From: Syntrophomonadaceae bacterium
GTDB lineage: Bacteria; Bacillota; Syntrophomonadia; Syntrophomonadales; Syntrophomonadaceae
DNA length: 9,201 nucleotides
Assembly (NCBI GenBank): GCA_028698695.1
Contig: JAQVWB010000071.1
Coordinates: 1 to 9,201 of the forward strand
Direction of reading: 5' to 3'
Below the pieces are notes generated by a model, which saw only the letters and a program-made list of their open reading frames with translations, was not told where the DNA came from and did not search any database. Each line of letters starts with the position of its first letter. Within the stretch, counting starts at the first letter, position 1. Shown here piece after piece: positions 6,952-9,201 of this stretch. A program made the position numbers and the translations under genes.

Positions 6952-8007
6952 TTAACGGCGTCGGGCTTTCAGGTAGATGGGCAGGACATGATTAAACATC
7001 CAATAGAAAACTGGTGAATACACCTGATCCCATTCCCCGATAAACTCTGTAAATTCTCCGCCAAAACCCTTTTTAAAACGGTATAAACCATAAAGAGGAT
7101 TATCCTCATTTAAGTCACCTGATACCCCCCGAAAATCGTAAAGAGTACATCCCTGCTCCCTGGCCCAGCGGATCATCTCCCACTGGATTAAATAATTGGG
7201 CATAAGGTTACGTTGCCGATTACTGGACGCCCCATACAGATACCAGGCTTTTTCACCTGATATCATAGCCAGAGTGGCTGCAATAACTTCCCCTTCGTAC
7301 TCAGCCAAAAAGATTTTTGCAAAACCGGACTCCACCATATAGTCCCATATCCATTCAAAATACTCATAACCACGAATCAAAAAATTATCTCTTTGAGCAG
7401 TTTCCTGTAATATTTCATAAAATAAGGCCAGATCAGCCTTATCATTCCCGGGTCTGATTACTACCCCTTTACGACTGGCCAGACGAATATTATAGCGCCA
7501 TTTGCTATGCATATTATCCAGCAGGGTCTTTTCATCCGGCGACAAGTCCAAACGAAATACAAACCGGGGTTGAACTCCATCAAAATCGAGACCGGTATCA
7601 TTTTTTCCCCAACCGTTTTTATGCAGTACTTTCGGCAACTGTTCATCATCAGTGGGCACATCCGGATCAATTTTTAAAAATATAGCTCCATTTTCACGGG
7701 CAACTTTCCTGGCGCCTTCAAAAAGTACCGCGCAAAGCTCTTCATTATCAGTATCCACCACCGGTCCCCGCGGTGAATAAAAAATACACTTATTTAAACC
7801 GGGCAGCGGTATATTACGTTTCAAAATTAACAGTGAAGCCTCAATGGTACCATCCTGCTCAACAATTAAAGGCAACGATTCCCAGCCCATACCTTTTTTA
7901 ACCTGACCCCATTCCCACAACTGCAGAAAATGTCCCCGGGGATGAGTGGCTACAAAATTATTAAATATATCTTTTTCATTTTTATCGATTACTCTGGTAG
8001 TATACAT
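6952..8007 (-). CDS. FemAB-like peptidoglycan bridge aminoacyltransferase
   Basis: Resembles the FemX/FemAB family, which uses aminoacyl-tRNA to add the first bridge amino acids to lipid II or a related precursor at the cytoplasmic face. Numbering from the ATG at 8007, the 351-residue protein has two GNAT-like lobes. The first has HFLQLWEWG (26-34). The second has QPRFVFRLDL (146-155), MHSKWRYNIRLASRKGV (166-182), WYLYGASS (255-262), NYLIQWEMIRWA (271-282) and YRFKKGFGGEF (309-319). The length, and the absence of a long coiled-coil arm, are closer to FemX than to staphylococcal FemA/FemB. ATG 8007 was chosen because AAGGAG lies 6 nt upstream and family similarity starts here. The frame is open back to a TTG at 8121 (389 residues) and to an ATG at 8055, but the extra residues look unconserved. 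Leading a run with alr and sppA supports an envelope role. The amino acid added is unknown. Confidence 0.85.
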   Translation of the reverse strand: MYTTRVIDKNEKDIFNNFVATHPRGHFLQLWEWGQVKKGMGWESLPLIVEQDGTIEASLLILKRNIPLPGLNKCIFYSPRGPVVDTDNEELCAVLFEGARKVARENGAIFLKIDPDVPTDDEQLPKVLHKNGWGKNDTGLDFDGVQPRFVFRLDLSPDEKTLLDNMHSKWRYNIRLASRKGVVIRPGNDKADLALFYEILQETAQRDNFLIRGYEYFEWIWDYMVESGFAKIFLAEYEGEVIAATLAMISGEKAWYLYGASSNRQRNLMPNYLIQWEMIRWAREQGCTLYDFRGVSGDLNEDNPLYGLYRFKKGFGGEFTEFIGEWDQVYSPVFYWMFNHVLPIYLKARRR

Positions 8008-8011
8008 AAAT

Positions 8012-8019
8012 CTCTCCTT
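8012..8019 (-). promoter_or_regulatory. Ribosome binding site that sets the femAB-like start
   Basis: AAGGAGAG on the minus strand ends 4 nt before ATG 8007-8005, with its AAGGAG core 6 nt away. The competing TTG at 8121 has only GAGG at about 5 nt, and the ATG at 8055 has AGAGAGG but only 2 nt away. This site best explains the start. Confidence 0.7.
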
Positions 8020-8151
8020 AAAATTTTTACTGTTTGTATGACTAATATTATTAACCATTTCCTCTCTTACTAATTCTGCGTTTAAAGTCCGATGCCTGCT
8101 ATTCATGTATAAATTAGGCAAACAACCTCATCTTTATATTACCGTAAATGT

Positions 8152-8158
8152 TTCGACA
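8152..8158 (-). promoter_or_regulatory. Perfect 0A box (Spo0A-binding-site consensus)
   Basis: TGTCGAA on the minus strand (TTCGACA on the plus strand) is an exact match to the Spo0A box. It lies about 30 bp upstream of the sigma-H-like -35 of the CoA-transferase gene and about 145 bp upstream of the femAB-like ATG, so it could serve either gene. A 7-mer of this kind is expected about once by chance in a window this size on both strands; its intergenic position is the main support. Confidence 0.4.
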
Positions 8159-8171
8159 GATTTAATATTAA

Positions 8172-8230
8172 AATCACATAGTTTAGAAGGAATATGCGAT
8201 TCTTGTCCGAATATTCAAATATATGTGATT
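8172..8230. repeat. Three copies of a 9-bp word TATGYGATT, candidate operator array
   Basis: TATGTGATT occurs inverted at 8172-8180 (read AATCACATA on plus) and direct at 8222-8230, forming a perfect 9-bp inverted repeat. A one-mismatch copy, TATGCGATT, lies at 8193-8201. Copy-to-copy distances are 21 and 29 bp, roughly two and three helical turns. The copies flank and overlap the sigma-H-like promoter, as a transcription factor operator might. It is not a CRP/FNR-type palindrome, because the half-sites are too far apart. Confidence 0.45.
8186..8214 (+). promoter_or_regulatory. Candidate sigma-H promoter for the CoA-transferase gene
   Basis: GAAGGAATA (8186-8194) matches the sigma-H -35 consensus RnAGGAwWW completely. 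After an 11-nt spacer, TCCGAATAT (8206-8214) matches the -10 RnnGAATww except for its first purine. The start point would be near 8221, with a leader of about 77 nt before the GTG start. A rival sigma-A reading (TTGTCC at 8203 with extended -10 TGTGATTAT at 8224-8232, 18-nt spacer) is weaker. Confidence 0.45.
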
Positions 8231-8237
8231 ATTATAA

Positions 8238-8266
8238 ACAGTATCTCCAGTAGAATACTGTACTGG
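8238..8266 (+). repeat. Two overlapping, mutually exclusive inverted repeats in the leader
   Basis: ACAGTAT (8238-8244) pairs perfectly with ATACTGT (8255-8261), and CCAGTA (8247-8252) pairs with TACTGG (8261-8266). The layout is CAGTA, CAGTA, TACTG, TACTG, so arm 1 can pair with arm 3 or arm 2 with arm 4, but the two stems interlock and cannot form together as simple hairpins. It could be a DNA operator or an RNA switch in the 5' leader. There is no U-tract, so it is not an intrinsic terminator. Confidence 0.4.
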
Positions 8267-8297
8267 CAGGATGACTAAAAAGAGGGGGGTTATACTA

Positions 8298-9201
8298 GTG
8301 TCTAGTTATATGGAGGAATATCGTCGGAAACTAATTACCGCAGAAGAAGCTGCCCGATTAGTTAAATCAAATGATCTTATTGATTATGGAATGTTTGCCA
8401 CTAAACCTATTGATTTTGATGCAGCTCTGGGCAAAAGAGCCGGAGACGGACTGCAAAATGTCAATATTCGAGGTACGGGAACCGTTTTACCGATACCTGA
8501 AGTAATTAAAGGTGATCCTGAACAAAAAACCTTCCAGTATTTTTCCTGGTATTACACTGCCCTGGACCGGAAGGCGTGCGATCTGGGTCTGGTTGCCCAC
8601 AATCCCTTTAACTATCATGAAGCTACTACATTGGCTTACAATCCGGATTTCAAACATCTATGGCCGGATGTTTGGGTTTCCCAGGCAACTCCGATGGACA
8701 AACACGGCTGTTTTAATTTTGGATTAGGCAATTCCCATAATCGCGGACTGGCATTAGCCAGCAAGATTGCCATCGTAGAAATAAATGAAAATATGCCTTA
8801 TTGTCCGGGTGGCAACGATGAGTATATTCATATCAGTGAAATTGATTATATAATCGAAGGCTCCAACCAGCCTGTCTTTTCTACGCCGCCATCTCCGGAT
8901 CCCAGTGATGAAGAACGCAAAATTGCCGAGTTGATAGTGGCAGAAGTTGTTGATGGGGCCATGCTGCAACTGGGCATTGGAGCCATGCCCAATCTTATCG
9001 GAAATATGCTGGCTGCCTCTGATGTTAAGAATTTAGGTATTCAAAGCGAAATGTTCTGCGATGCATTTGTAAAAATGTATGAATCCGGTATTATAACCAA
9101 TGCGAAAAAAGCTTACGACATAAACAAAAGTACCTATTCCTTCTGTCTGGGTACGCAGGACACTTATGATTTCCTGGATGGGAATCCCCGTTGCGCCTCC
9201 T
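8298..9201 (+). CDS. Acetyl-CoA hydrolase/transferase family, butyryl-CoA:acetate CoA-transferase-like (3' end beyond window)
   Basis: Cytosolic class I CoA-transferase that swaps CoA between acyl-CoA and a free acid such as acetate. I translated 301 codons by hand; about 145 of the usual ~445 residues lie past the right edge. The N-terminal half has EEYRRKLITAEEA and QATPMDKHGCFNFG (129-142), then VEINENMPYCPGG (160-172) and HISEIDYIIEGSN (178-190). The C-terminal half has the glycine-rich CoA-site motif LQLGIGAMPN (223-232) and the catalytic glutamate Glu251 in GIQSEMFCDAF (247-257). These blocks resemble gut-anaerobe butyryl-CoA:acetate transferases and the related 4-hydroxybutyrate and Cat1-type enzymes. 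The exact acyl substrate is inferred. The start is GTG at 8298, 8 nt after GAGGGGGG; ATG at 8310 (four codons in) has no ribosome binding site. It is transcribed divergently from the femAB-like operon. Confidence 0.92.
   Translation, partial: MSSYMEEYRRKLITAEEAARLVKSNDLIDYGMFATKPIDFDAALGKRAGDGLQNVNIRGTGTVLPIPEVIKGDPEQKTFQYFSWYYTALDRKACDLGLVAHNPFNYHEATTLAYNPDFKHLWPDVWVSQATPMDKHGCFNFGLGNSHNRGLALASKIAIVEINENMPYCPGGNDEYIHISEIDYIIEGSNQPVFSTPPSPDPSDEERKIAELIVAEVVDGAMLQLGIGAMPNLIGNMLAASDVKNLGIQSEMFCDAFVKMYESGIITNAKKAYDINKSTYSFCLGTQDTYDFLDGNPRCAS

Larger units (their letters stand above)
8008..8297. other. Divergent control region between femAB-like and CoA-transferase genes
   Basis: These 290 bp contain no convincing gene. 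The left third (8008-8121) is an open extension of the femAB-like frame, probably its leader. The rest is AT-rich and holds the separately listed 0A box, the 9-bp word repeats, a sigma-H-like promoter and the leader hairpins. I found no well-spaced sigma-A promoter for the femAB-like operon; TAATAT near 8139-8144 on the minus strand could be a -10, but it has no partner -35. Confidence 0.6.

Noticed and set aside
8172..8230. CRP/FNR-type site (TGTGA...TCACA)
   Set aside because: The half-sites are about 50 bp apart and in inward order, not 6 bp apart, so the geometry does not fit this family.
8260..8285. Sigma-54 promoter (TGGCA...TTGC) before the CoA-transferase
   Set aside because: TGGCA is present at 8264-8268 but no TTGC/TGC element follows at the -12 distance, and the ribosome binding site begins at once.
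8754..8969. Minus-strand frame inside the CoA-transferase gene
   Set aside because: Lies opposite conserved CoA-transferase motifs; no promoter or ribosome binding site seen.
1..9201. Mobile element, CRISPR array, tRNA/rRNA, toxin-antitoxin or defence genes
   Set aside because: I saw no transposase, integrase, direct-repeat array, cloverleaf or known defence motif on either strand. The coding content is housekeeping throughout.

Overview
The window (about 43% G+C by eye) looks like chromosome of an anaerobic, endospore-forming Firmicute of the Clostridia/Syntrophomonadales type. The evidence is a Spo0F-like phosphorelay protein in the Bacillus-like order spo0F-fba-tal-glpX-rho, strong GGAGG-type ribosome binding sites, many TTG/GTG starts, and a divergent butyryl-CoA:acetate CoA-transferase-like gene. 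The species cannot be fixed from the sequence alone, and a butyrate-metabolising syntroph or fermenter is an inference.

Layout. From 8007 down to 1 all genes lie on the minus strand; in transcription order: a FemAB-like aminoacyltransferase (8007-6952), a divergent alanine racemase (6935-5745), the membrane protease SppA (5745-4846) and a Yip1-like five-helix membrane protein (4819-4244). These four are packed with gaps of 16, -1 and 26 nt and form a likely cell-envelope operon. A 104-nt gap with a sigma-H-like promoter and a 0A-box-like site precedes spo0F (4139-3768), class II fructose-bisphosphate aldolase (3749-2895), a small-type transaldolase (2808-2167) and class II fructose-1,6-bisphosphatase glpX (2145-1135). 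A 152-nt gap with a good sigma-A promoter precedes rho (982 to beyond the left edge). The 290-bp region 8008-8297 is divergent and rich in candidate control sites: a perfect 0A box, three copies of a 9-bp word, a second sigma-H-like promoter, and two mutually exclusive small hairpins. It leads into a CoA-transferase gene on the plus strand (8298 to beyond the right edge).

How the genes fit together. Fba, GlpX and transaldolase supply the gluconeogenic and pentose-phosphate end of central carbon metabolism. Spo0F would carry phosphate from sensor kinases towards Spo0A, and Rho ends transcripts. FemAB-like protein, Alr, SppA and the Yip1-like protein act in or near the envelope. The CoA-transferase would activate butyrate (or release it) at the expense of acetate.

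Most of the window is housekeeping. I saw no mobile element, CRISPR array, RNA gene, defence system or biosynthetic cluster. The parts most worth a second look are the two sigma-H-like promoters with 0A boxes, the repeat-rich divergent control region, and the racemase with altered signature motifs.
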